From an uncultured Ruminococcus sp. (GTDB taxonomy: Bacteria > Bacillota > Clostridia > Monoglobales > Monoglobaceae): a stretch of DNA of 34,712 bases. The position numbers and the translations under genes were made by a program. The notes under the pieces are model-generated. The model did not search any database and was not told the origin of the DNA. It saw nothing but the letters and a program-made list of their open reading frames with translations. Every line of letters begins with the position of its first letter. Position 1 is the first letter of the stretch. Positions 1 through 7,226 of the stretch are shown piece after piece. The stretch is from contig CACXES010000074.1 in NCBI GenBank assembly GCA_902766745.1, positions 1 through 34,712 of the forward strand, in the 5' to 3' direction.

Positions 1-13
1 TAAATAATTTAAT

Positions 14-50
14 CCTCCGCAAAACTTTCAAATTTCAACTACATATTATA
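14..50 (-). promoter_or_regulatory. Possible -10 box and ribosome binding site for a gene beyond the left edge
   Basis: On the minus strand a TATAAT hexamer (45-50) is followed by a GCGGAGGATTAA stretch (about 9-20) that looks like a ribosome binding site. A leftward gene could therefore begin just outside the window. No convincing -35 box is visible, so this is weak. Positions 1-118 hold no other recognisable feature. Confidence 0.3.
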
Positions 51-118
51 ACCTTGAAATGTCGGCATGTTCTCCGGCATTTGCGGAGCATAGAGGGGCA
101 TATAAAAATGAATAAAAA

Positions 119-184
119 GCTTTGAATAATTTTGTACACTGCATCAGGGCTTTGGGCATAGGTTCAAACAAAATTATTCAAAGC
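119..184. repeat. Small palindromic repeat with 16-bp inverted arms
   Basis: The arm GCTTTGAATAATTTTG at 119-134 is repeated exactly in inverted orientation at 169-184, around a 34-base centre. The centre (TGCATCAGGGCTTTGGGCAT) loosely resembles the middle of the R repeats at 28.8 and 31.7 kb, which also begin with an AATAATTTT arm. It may be a diverged relative or an independent miniature element. It sits next to the IS66 remnant. Confidence 0.6.
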
Positions 185-188
185 AATT

Positions 189-350
189 TTATACTATGTC
201 ACAAGGTGTATTTTTCTTTATTCCTTTAGGCTGATATATTGATAATCCCTGCATCAGCCACACGAACTGCTCATTGGAAAGAGATTGAATTTCCGCTTCC
301 GAACAATGTCGCCCCCAAATTTTTCTCGCTCCGTCCAAATTATTTTGGCA
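189..350 (-). pseudogene. IS66-family Orf2 (TnpB-type) C-terminal remnant
   Basis: A minus-strand frame open from 350 down to a stop at 189-191 reads ...SEAEIQSLSNEQFVWLMQGL followed by SIYQPKGIKKNTP. This matches the usual C-terminal end of IS66 Orf2 proteins, which have the pattern EA..L..EQ..WL..GLSI.QPKA.KK. The family is the accessory Orf2 of IS66 transposons, whose exact role is unresolved. There is no start codon, an in-frame stop lies at 351-353, and neither the DDE transposase nor the IS ends are visible, so this is a relic about 53 codons long. The call rests on pattern recall of the family. Confidence 0.55.
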
Positions 351-355
351 TTAAA

Positions 356-1161
356 TCATACCTTATCCCGATAAACCTCCGAAATCACAGCCGCTGCGTA
401 TGAGGCAAACCCATGGTCGCGGCTTGTTGCTCCCGATTTACGTTCCCACAATGTGCCGCTCTCCTGCGCCATCGGCAGAAAATACTCCTTTATTTCTTCG
501 AAAAGCCTGTCATACATTTTATATTTTTTCAACAGCTCCATTCGCAAATACAGTCTCGGCATGGCATTGGCTTTTTCAATTCCGTCATATCTTGTAAATT
601 CATCGTCATCTGCACCGTGAGCGCCGAACACATCAAAAACCATATGTTTCAGTTCCGAATACTCTTCGGCTTCAACATCAGCTACGCCGAAGCGCAGGGC
701 GTAATACTGCGTTGTTTCCGAAAGCTCCTTCGTGTTTTCAAGTACACCGTTCTCATTTCTCACTGCACGGTCACAGAACAGCCTGCCGTTGTAGGCTTTA
801 TCTTCTATAACCTTTTTTATACGCACGCTCTTTTTGAATAATTCTCCTTCATCATACAACTCACCCATTAGTTTAAGCATTTCGGCATACAACATATTTG
901 TTGCCCAGCTCACATCCCACGCTCTCTCGTTTAAAGCCGACCACTCAACGAAATTCCACCCCGGCAGGCGTTCAAGCAGCTCATACTCGTTCTCGTATTT
1001 TAGCAAAAATTCGCACACACCCATTACCGAATTACGGAATTTCTCTTTATCGAAAGCACCTCTCCCTCCATAACGAGTATCTCCGCATACTTCGCGGTGT
1101 ATGGTTCCATGCTCAAAAGCTCCCATTCACCCTCGGGAACAATCCACTCTATCACATTGAC
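356..1161 (-). pseudogene. GH78-like (six-hairpin) glycosidase catalytic remnant, frameshifted
   Basis: Two minus-strand frames carry parts of one enzyme type. From 1161 to about 1050 the frame continues directly from the upstream SLH gene past its TAG stop and reads VIEWIVPEGEWELLSMEPYT, then AKYAEILVMEGEV. This resembles the beta-sandwich segment before the catalytic barrel of GH78-type rhamnosidase-like proteins. From about 1050 to 356 another frame reads DKEKFRNSVMGVCEFLLKY..., then LPGWNFVEWS, and ends with TLWERKSGATSRDHGFASY, which are typical (alpha/alpha)6-barrel elements. The sequence that normally lies between these segments is missing and the frame changes at the junction. An internal deletion plus frameshift is therefore likely. 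The ATG at 1126 that opens the catalytic frame is not expected to be a real start. Function is presumably lost. Confidence 0.6.
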
Positions 1162-2601
1162 CTAATTTAACGCCTTCATACTCGGGCGACCTTCGGAATC
1201 AAGCTGCTCGGCGTATGCCAATAATATCCGAGACGGCTTATACGCACGAAGGTTTATTTTAAAAAACCCACACTGTATTTCAGTAAAATCGTACATGGCA
1301 CAGCCGCCGCCGACACTGTCACCTTTGACATCTGTTTTGTAAACGCATCGCGTTCTTAAATACTCCTCATACGCATGAGATTCCAGCTCCCCCAACGGAA
1401 AATGCGTAAAATTCTCCTCGGGATTTATAAGATACGGGAAAAGCTCTAAGCGCATATTTTCCCCAAAATACCAAGACCCCTTTTGTGCAGCCTCTCCGGC
1501 CGCAAATTCCTCGTATTCCCCATAAGGAACGTTTCTTTCAACCAACACCACAGACACCGACACCTCAGCAAGCACGATTTTTTCTCGTTCATTTTTATAA
1601 TTCCAGCTTTCCGCAAACTGCCTTTGATACGAGTAACGCATGACCTTTTGCAGATGCCGCATCTCAATATATCCGTCAAATCCGAATTCGCCCGTTCCGC
1701 TGCATATGCCGTTTGAATACGCTATATTAACATAGCTTGTATACCACTCTCCCTCAGGGGCATCGGCGAACACCGTATTGTACGGCTCGTTTTCAAGACC
1801 GAGCAAGCATACCAAAAGCTTCGCAAATTCCTCTCTGCTGACAGGTGCCTCCGGGTAGAACTCCGTTTCGGTTCTGCCTGATATAATATTCTTTGAATAC
1901 AGCGTGGATATAGCCCTGTAAGCCCACGGAACGGGATTAAGATCCACGAACTTCATATCAATTTCCTTCGGCTTTCCTGCGGTAATAACACTATCCGCAT
2001 CTGCCGTTATTCCTCCGATTGCCGGTCCTGAGCCTGAGCCTCCGCCCGAGCCGCCGGAACCGCCTGACGAGCCCTTCTGCCGTTCACACTTTATACTGTT
2101 AAACCTCGAAGCAAGCTCTGTCGTCGAGCTAAACTCTCCGCCCGATATTTTGGAATAATCATCAAGTACTGCGTCACTCACAGTAACCCCTATGTATTCG
2201 GCATACTGCTCCATAACCTTTTTGACGTTGTTCACCCCGTTCGGATATTTTACCGCTGTGACAATAACGGCGTCCTTGACCGCCTGTTTAAATTCTTCAA
2301 AGCTTTCGGCCTTATCCTTCAAAAACGAGGTGAAGTAATTTTCAGATGTGTCGTTTACGTATTTTTTATAGTTTTCAATAACATCTGCCTCAAGGTATTC
2401 TATAATCGGCATATTCTCTCCGGACTCGGCCGCAACAAGCGGATTATATATGAGCTTACTTATATTATGAGTTTTTACCCGTTTGTCAAAAAAAATTGAC
2501 GCTATGTCCCTGTCGCCGCTTTCCGCACACAACGCCTCCTGCTGCACAGGCAGGCAGCCAAAGACCATTAATACTATCAAAACCAATGAAAATTTTTTCA
2601 C
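1162..2601 (-). CDS. Exported SLH-domain protein with a GH78-like C-terminal segment (chimeric, probably decayed)
   Basis: The start is GTG at 2601, preceded by GGCGGAGATAGCTT. Residues 1-26 form a signal peptide (basic MKKF, hydrophobic LVLIVLMVFGCL, then ALCA). A helical segment follows, then a Gly/Ser linker at about 175-195, then two SLH-like modules: about 209-255 (WAYRAISTLYSKNIISGRTE) and 263-310 (WYTSYVNIAYSNGICSGTG). SLH modules usually come in threes and bind secondary cell-wall polymers. Here the third is absent, and the sequence passes into CVYKTD...YDFTEIQCGFFKINLRAY, which resembles the N-terminal beta-sandwich of GH78-type enzymes. The TAG at 1162-1164 interrupts that homology, which continues in the same frame beyond the stop. 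The simplest reading is a fusion of two surface or CAZyme genes followed by a nonsense change. It may still make a secreted SLH protein of 479 residues. Confidence 0.6.
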   Translation of the reverse strand: MKKFSLVLIVLMVFGCLPVQQEALCAESGDRDIASIFFDKRVKTHNISKLIYNPLVAAESGENMPIIEYLEADVIENYKKYVNDTSENYFTSFLKDKAESFEEFKQAVKDAVIVTAVKYPNGVNNVKKVMEQYAEYIGVTVSDAVLDDYSKISGGEFSSTTELASRFNSIKCERQKGSSGGSGGSGGGSGSGPAIGGITADADSVITAGKPKEIDMKFVDLNPVPWAYRAISTLYSKNIISGRTETEFYPEAPVSREEFAKLLVCLLGLENEPYNTVFADAPEGEWYTSYVNIAYSNGICSGTGEFGFDGYIEMRHLQKVMRYSYQRQFAESWNYKNEREKIVLAEVSVSVVLVERNVPYGEYEEFAAGEAAQKGSWYFGENMRLELFPYLINPEENFTHFPLGELESHAYEEYLRTRCVYKTDVKGDSVGGGCAMYDFTEIQCGFFKINLRAYKPSRILLAYAEQLDSEGRPSMKALN

Positions 2602-2702
2602 AAGCTATCTCCGCCTTTCATAATTTCCACGTTAAAACACAAATTTGTCTCCGCAAGTTAAATCAGGTTGTTTTTAAAAGCTCTTTAACACTCAAGCACT
2701 CT

Positions 2703-2866
2703 TTATCCGAATACTCGTTTAAGCTCTTCGAGGTAGCCGTATCCGTAAAGCTCGTCAGGCTCGAAGCTGTTTCCCTCTGTCCACTCGTTCCACGTTGAAA
2801 CCAAAATCATATTTTTCCGTTATTGTATCTGTCCCGGCATCCGATCCGAAGCGAAAATACAAAGTT
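2703..2866 (-). pseudogene. C-terminal remnant of a GH99/WbsX-like glycoside hydrolase, frameshifted
   Basis: From 2810 to the stop at 2703-2705 the minus strand encodes MILVSTWNEWTEGNSFEPDE, then LYGYGYLEELKRVFG. The NEW-x-EG...EP...YGxGYL signature is characteristic of GH99-like/WbsX-type hydrolases. Immediately upstream another frame reads RDRYNNGK, and adding one A to the A-run at about 2811-2815 would join the two frames as ...NNGK-NMILVSTWNEW. This points to a single-base deletion in a homopolymer. No start codon or further catalytic domain can be followed beyond about 2866. Confidence 0.55.
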
Positions 2867-2934
2867 TTCCCCTAAAATCTGTCGGGGATATAAAACCGGG
2901 TCATAAATGTACCGTTATAACCCCCGACATAAGC

Positions 2935-2965
2935 AAATCCCCTGCGAAAAGTCCGCAGGGGATTT
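2935..2965 (-). terminator. Hairpin terminator after the HIT gene
   Basis: A perfect 12-bp stem, AAATCCCCTGCG (2935-2946) with CGCAGGGGATTT (2954-2965), encloses a 7-base loop 20 bases beyond the HIT stop codon. The thymine tract on the minus strand is short (ATTT), so its efficiency is uncertain. Confidence 0.7.
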
Positions 2966-2984
2966 TGTATGCAATTTTATTATA

Positions 2985-3329
2985 TCAGCCCGGAGGCCAG
3001 CCGAGATTTCTGCCTGCCAGAAGATGAAAGTGCAGATGTCCGACGGTCTGACCGCCTGCCTCGCCGCAGTTGTTCACGATTCTCCAGCCGTCCTCGGCAA
3101 AGCCAAGCTCCTTGGCAAGCTGTGCCGCAACGGCAAAGATATGTCCCACAACCGCCGCATTTTCGTCTGTCAGCTCATTGGCGGAGGAAATATGCTCTTT
3201 CGGCACAATTATAATATGCACCGGAGCCTGAGGCTCGATATCCTTAAAGGCGTAGACCTTTTCGTCCTCAAAAACCTTTGCGGACGGAATATCGCCGCTC
3301 ACAATCTTGCAAAAAAGACAATCGCTCAT
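2985..3329 (-). CDS. HIT family protein (Hint-type nucleotide hydrolase)
   Basis: This 114-residue protein begins MSDCLFCKIV, the classic start of bacterial Hint-type histidine-triad proteins. The triad motif HLHFHL is at residues 98-103, near the C-terminus. Family members hydrolyse AMP-linked phosphoramidates or related nucleotides; the physiological substrate here is unknown. The start at 3329 is chosen because GAGGGGGTGAT precedes it. An ATG at 3380 in the same frame would overlap the end of alaS and lacks family support. It lies 28 bases downstream of alaS in the same direction and is followed by a hairpin, so alaS and this gene probably form one transcript. Confidence 0.93.
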   Translation of the reverse strand: MSDCLFCKIVSGDIPSAKVFEDEKVYAFKDIEPQAPVHIIIVPKEHISSANELTDENAAVVGHIFAVAAQLAKELGFAEDGWRIVNNCGEAGGQTVGHLHFHLLAGRNLGWPPG

Positions 3330-3357
3330 ATATATCACCCCCTCAGAATTATTTAAT

Positions 3358-6006
3358 TCAGTCATTTGTTTTGTTTTCAATCATTTTTGCGACAACCTCG
3401 TCAACCATAGCAAGGGCATCGTCCACCTTCATCGGGTCACTGCCGCCGCCCTGCGCCATGTCGGGCTTTCCGCCGCCGCGTCCGCCGCAAGCCGCAGTGA
3501 TCTCCTTGATAATATTTCCGCAGTGAACGCCCTTTGCCACCGCCTCGGGCATTGCCATTGCCACGAACGAAATCTTTTCGCCGTCAACCGCAGCGAGTAC
3601 AACAACTCCGTCCTTCATCTGCGCCTTCGCCGTGTCGGCAATCACCTTAAGCTCCTTTGCGCTGATTCCGTCCGCCTGTGCGGTGAGAATATTTATTCCG
3701 TTTAAGTGTCTTACACCTGCCATCATGTTCTTGGTCCGCAAAGCCGCCATTCTCTCGGCAATCTGCTCAAGCTTCTTTTCAAGCTCCTTGTTCTCGTTGA
3801 CAATTGCCTCGGCACGAGTATCAATCTCCGATGCGGTTTTAAGCTTCATTGCCGCCGCAGTTCTGTCGATAAGTGCCTGCTTCTCGTCAATAAGCGCAAG
3901 AACTCCCGCTCCGGTTACCGCTTCGATTCTGCGTACGCCTGCCGCAACACCGCTCTCCGAAACAATCTTGAACAGTCCCAGCTTACCGGTGGATGCCGCA
4001 TGGGTTCCGCCGCAAAGCTCCATGCTGAAGTCGCCCATCTTAACCACACGCACAACCTCGCCGTACTTCTCGCTGAACAGTGCGGTTGCGCCCATCTTCT
4101 TTGCCTCGTCAAGGCTCTTTTCGCCGCACTCTATCTCGGCGTCTGCTAAAATCATACGATTTACCGTGGCTTCAACCTCCTTGAGTTCTGCCTCGGTCAT
4201 CGCCGCAAAGTGCGAGAAGTCAAACCTCATTCTGTACTCGTCAACGTATGAGCCTGCCTGTGCAACATGGTTGCCCAGGGTCTGCTTCAGTGCTGCCTGA
4301 AGCAGGTGCGCTGCGGAGTGATTTCGGCGAATCGCCTGACGGCGCTCGTTATCTATCTCACACGTCACCTTGTCCCCCACAGAAACGCTTCCGCTTTCAA
4401 CTCTGCACAGGTGCAGGAATTTTCCGTTGCGCTTCTGCGTATCAATAACTGTCATGTTCACGGTCGCCGACCTTATAACGCCGGTGTCGCCCACCTGACC
4501 GCCGCTTTCGGCATAGAACGGTGTTCTGTCAAGAACAACGGTAACCTCGTCGCCCTCCTCGGCGATATCCACTCTTTCGCCGTCCCTGCCAATGCCGAGA
4601 ACCTCCGCCTCAATGCTTGTCTCGGTGTAGCCGCAAAATTCGGTAGCCGTCTCAACAGTGGAGAAGATATCCTCCTTCCACGCTTCGCCCTCCATATCTC
4701 CGCGCGCCCGGCGGGCACGCTCTCTCTGCTCGTCCATGAGCTTTGCAAAAGCGTCCTCGTCAACGGTGAAGCCGTCCTCTGCCAGTATCTCACGGGTCAA
4801 ATCAATGGGGAAGCCAAAGGTATCGTAAAGCTTAAATGCGCTCTCGCCGGAGAGCTCGGTCTTACCTGACTTCTTTAATTCGTCGGTGTAGTCGGTAAGT
4901 ATCGCTATACCCTGGTCTATCGTCTCGCCGAAGCGCTCCTCCTCGGTTTTGATAACCTTTTCTATATACTCAAAGTTCTGCTCAAGCTCGGGATATGCCG
5001 CCTTTGACTCATCGGCAACGACCCTTGCAAGCTTGTACAAAAACGCTTCCTTAAGTCCGAGAAGTCTGCCGTGTCTTGCCGCACGTCTGAGCAGGCGGCG
5101 CAAAACGTAGCCTCTGCCTTCGTTAGAGGGCAGAATCCCGTCAGACACCATGAACACCGTACTTCTCACATGGTCAGTGATAACACGGAGGGAAATATCC
5201 GTCTTCTTATCCGCACCGTAGGTCTTGCCCGCCATGTCTGCGGCGGCGTCAAGAATTCTTCTTATCGTATCAACCTCAAATATAGAGGTCACGCCCTGCA
5301 TAATGCAGGCAATACGCTCAAGCCCCATGCCCGTGTCGATGTTGGGGTGGTCAAGCCTGTTATATACACCGTTTTCGTCCTTGTCGAACTGAGTGAATAC
5401 CAGATTCCAAAATTCCACATATCTGTCACAGTCGCAGCCGACCGCACAGTCGGGACTTCCGCAGCCGTATTCCTCGCCCCGGTCAAAGTATATCTCGGAG
5501 CAGGGGCCGCAGGGGCCTGTGCCGATCTCCCAGAAGTTATCCTCCTTGCCGAGGTAGACGATTCTGTCCTTAGAGACACCGACCTCCTCTGTCCAAATCT
5601 TAACCGCCTCTTCGTCCTCCTCATAGACGCTCACCCAAAGACGATCCTCGGGTATCTCGAGAACCTTGGTGATAAACTCCCACGCCCAGGCGGTCGCCTC
5701 ATGCTTGAAGTAGTCGCCGAAGGAGAAGTTTCCGAGCATCTCAAAGAAGGTGCCGTGTCTTGAGGTCAGACCCACGCACTCGATGTCGGGGGTTCTGATA
5801 CACTTCTGACAGGTGGTAACCCTCTTTCTCGGCGGAACCTCCTTCCCTGTGAAGTAGGGCTTCAGCGGAGCCATTCCGGCATTTATAAGCAGGAGGCTTG
5901 CGTCACCTCTCGGTACGAGAGGGAAGGACGGCAGCCGAAGATGCCCCTTGCTTTCAAAGAAGGAGAGGTATCTCTCCCTTATTTCGTTAAGTCCGAGCTT
6001 TTCCAT
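3358..6006 (-). CDS. alaS: Alanine--tRNA ligase
   Basis: Full-length AlaRS of 882 residues. It charges tRNA-Ala with alanine in the cytosol and clears Ser/Gly mischarging. The class II aminoacylation core is N-terminal, with RVTTCQKCIRT at about 62-72 and TSRHGTFFEMLGNFSFGDYF at about 80-100. The editing domain shows HSAAH at about 562 and CGGTH at about 664, which supply the metal-binding residues. The C-terminal C-Ala/DHHA1 segment ends with CGGRGGGKPDMAQGGG at about 840. The start ATG at 6006 fits the family, but the AAAGG upstream is 13 bases away and weak. The 147-base leader back to the DUF4364 gene holds a hairpin at 6079-6112 and is short for a T-box; no T-box sequence was seen. The HIT gene follows in the same direction. 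Confidence 0.98.
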   Translation of the reverse strand: MEKLGLNEIRERYLSFFESKGHLRLPSFPLVPRGDASLLLINAGMAPLKPYFTGKEVPPRKRVTTCQKCIRTPDIECVGLTSRHGTFFEMLGNFSFGDYFKHEATAWAWEFITKVLEIPEDRLWVSVYEEDEEAVKIWTEEVGVSKDRIVYLGKEDNFWEIGTGPCGPCSEIYFDRGEEYGCGSPDCAVGCDCDRYVEFWNLVFTQFDKDENGVYNRLDHPNIDTGMGLERIACIMQGVTSIFEVDTIRRILDAAADMAGKTYGADKKTDISLRVITDHVRSTVFMVSDGILPSNEGRGYVLRRLLRRAARHGRLLGLKEAFLYKLARVVADESKAAYPELEQNFEYIEKVIKTEEERFGETIDQGIAILTDYTDELKKSGKTELSGESAFKLYDTFGFPIDLTREILAEDGFTVDEDAFAKLMDEQRERARRARGDMEGEAWKEDIFSTVETATEFCGYTETSIEAEVLGIGRDGERVDIAEEGDEVTVVLDRTPFYAESGGQVGDTGVIRSATVNMTVIDTQKRNGKFLHLCRVESGSVSVGDKVTCEIDNERRQAIRRNHSAAHLLQAALKQTLGNHVAQAGSYVDEYRMRFDFSHFAAMTEAELKEVEATVNRMILADAEIECGEKSLDEAKKMGATALFSEKYGEVVRVVKMGDFSMELCGGTHAASTGKLGLFKIVSESGVAAGVRRIEAVTGAGVLALIDEKQALIDRTAAAMKLKTASEIDTRAEAIVNENKELEKKLEQIAERMAALRTKNMMAGVRHLNGINILTAQADGISAKELKVIADTAKAQMKDGVVVLAAVDGEKISFVAMAMPEAVAKGVHCGNIIKEITAACGGRGGGKPDMAQGGGSDPMKVDDALAMVDEVVAKMIENKTND

Positions 6007-6078
6007 TGTTTTTCATTGCCTTTCCGCCTGCATAGTTATAACGATAAAGCGCCGCAGGCAGGCGCATAAACCACCGGC

Positions 6079-6112
6079 TTAAGGTCGCCTGACTGTTTGA
6101 AGGCGACCTTAA
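6079..6112 (-). terminator. Hairpin between the DUF4364 gene and alaS
   Basis: TTAAGGTCGCCT (6079-6090) pairs with AGGCGACCTTAA (6101-6112), a 12-bp perfect stem with a 10-base loop, 42 bases after the DUF4364 stop. On the minus strand it lacks a long thymine tract, so it could be a terminator or a leader structure of alaS. Confidence 0.6.
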
Positions 6113-6153
6113 TTTATATCAATTTTATATTATATCAATTTTTATCGTCTGCG

Positions 6154-6705
6154 TCAAGACCTTTCGCCCTCAAATCCGTTGTCTTTCGGCATAATTTTTT
6201 CAAGAATTTCCTTATAAATATTATCCGCCTCGGCCGACAGTGCCTTTGCCGCCCTCTCCGCCTCGCTTCTGCTGCCGGCGTGAATCTTCACCTCGAGCAT
6301 GGGAATGTTGGCGTCAAGCATGGAAAGTGCCGCCATGTACTGGTGCGGTGCCACCGGTATAATCTCGGTCGTGACCGCATTGGGGTTATACTGTTCCTCA
6401 AACTTCTTTTCGGAAATAACGCCGTCTATCCTGCTGCGGATACTGGGCGGCACACGCTCAAAGAAGAAGGAATTTGTTTCACTGCCCTTATCACTCAGGG
6501 AAAAGGCGTGTTCGTCACGGTAGTATTTTGACTCTACAAAGCCGTCCTCTATCAGCTCGTTGAGCATAAGCGCCATATCGAAGTAGTTCATCACCTGCTT
6601 CTCCCAGGTGAGGATATCGCAAAGCTCCGGCATTGTTATGGGCTCTACATACTTTTCCAAAGTATACAAAATAGCAAATTTCATTTCATCCTTGTCAAGG
6701 AACAT
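6154..6705 (-). CDS. DUF4364 family winged-helix protein
   Basis: A 183-residue protein beginning MFLDKDEMKFAILYTLEKYV, typical of the DUF4364 family found in Clostridia. The N-terminal half has the predicted winged-helix pattern (ITMPELCDILTW, then FDMALMLNELIEDGFVE). The C-terminal half is mixed alpha/beta with no recognisable catalytic motif. The family function is not established; a DNA-binding or regulatory role is inferred from the fold. GGAGGTGAAAAT directly before the ATG gives a strong ribosome binding site. The element at 6836-7098 lies just upstream and places a promoter-like sequence facing this gene. It is separated from alaS by a hairpin. Confidence 0.85.
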   Translation of the reverse strand: MFLDKDEMKFAILYTLEKYVEPITMPELCDILTWEKQVMNYFDMALMLNELIEDGFVESKYYRDEHAFSLSDKGSETNSFFFERVPPSIRSRIDGVISEKKFEEQYNPNAVTTEIIPVAPHQYMAALSMLDANIPMLEVKIHAGSRSEAERAAKALSAEADNIYKEILEKIMPKDNGFEGERS

Positions 6706-6835
6706 ATTTTCACCTCCGAATTATCTGGAATATGTCAGTTTTGGATATTTCGTCAGCTTGCGGCACGCCTCCGAATCGTGCGCCGCCTCCACGAGGTAAC
6801 TCCTCCCGTCATTTTCTGCGAAAATGCCACACATG

Positions 6836-7098
6836 AGCCTCCCTTGCCTAAAGGGAGGTGTCAGTTGAAGACTGACGGAGGGATTCATGTACGGCATTAT
6901 AAATATACTTACATACTCCCTCAAAATATCTGTTAACCTCGTTATTAGGTATTCTGACAACCGGCAATTTTCGCTGTTCTGTTCTTTCTATTTTGATTTT
7001 ATATTTTAATTTATCTTATTACTTATAATAATATGTTTTGTTTTTGTGTATCCCTCCACCACCTTCGGTGGTCCCCCTCCCTTTAGGCAAGGGAGGCT
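6836..7098 (-). mobile_element. E1: internally deleted DUF559 palindromic element
   Basis: Read on the minus strand, the left end has the palindrome CCTCCCTTGCCTAAAGGGAG, an inner hairpin ACCACCGAAGGTGGT, then GGAGGGAT. The right end has the mirror-image outer palindrome preceded by a GTCAGT...ACTGAC hairpin. Between them the minus strand keeps about 50 in-frame codons of a DUF559 C-terminus (KIKIERTEQRKLPVVRIPNN, then EVNRYFEGVCKYI, ending in the right repeat with TDTSL and a stop). The start codon and nuclease core are missing. The copy at 13854-14109 has nearly the same internal structure; the complete copy is at 23728-24173. Confidence 0.8.
6896..6924 (-). promoter_or_regulatory. Promoter-like sequence inside E1 facing the DUF4364 gene
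   Basis: On the minus strand TTGAGG (6919-6924) and TATAAT (6896-6901) are spaced 17 bases apart and point toward the DUF4364 gene at 6705. The same position in the complete element is coding sequence (TTGACG, 17 bases, GATAAT), so promoter activity could be incidental. The right-end hairpins lie between this site and the gene and could attenuate transcription. Confidence 0.35.
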
Positions 7099-7200
7099 AT
7101 TTTCATAAGCGCAAAAGCCGCCGCCTCGGGAAAATAGAAAATCTTTTCCTCCACAGTCGCAACGGGGTCGGTGAAGCGGAACGCTTCCAGCGGAGTCGAT
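7099..7200 (-). repeat. Left-flank repeat of E1
   Basis: The minus strand adjoining the left end of E1 reads GTGGAGGAAAAGATTTTC..., then GGCGGCGGCTTTTGCGC and ATGAAAATA before the terminal palindrome. Much the same sequence precedes the complete element (23633-23727), and a more diverged form precedes E2 (about 13795-13853). The flank therefore belongs to the repeat unit. It also contains a GAAGCG-GAA-CGCTTC hairpin (7173-7187) that recurs beside the R repeat at 31722-31736. Positions 7201-7226 carry overlapping GGAACGTTCC palindromes and nothing else recognisable. Confidence 0.6.
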
Positions 7201-7226
7201 GGAACGGAACGTTCCCGGAACGTTCC

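Noticed and set aside
3632-4300. Long Ser/Ala-rich open frames antisense to alaS
   Set aside because: They result from the codon composition of the opposite strand; none has a ribosome binding site or recognisable domain.
6007-6153. T-box riboswitch for alaS
   Set aside because: The leader is only about 147 bases and I could not find a T-box sequence or a specifier stem; the only clear structure is the 12-bp hairpin at 6079-6112.
6721-6960. Open frame reading ITRLTDILREYV... on the minus strand, with a counterpart at 13985-14227
   Set aside because: Both are out-of-frame readings of the conserved 3' part of the deleted DUF559 elements; the true residual frame reads EVNRYFEGVC.
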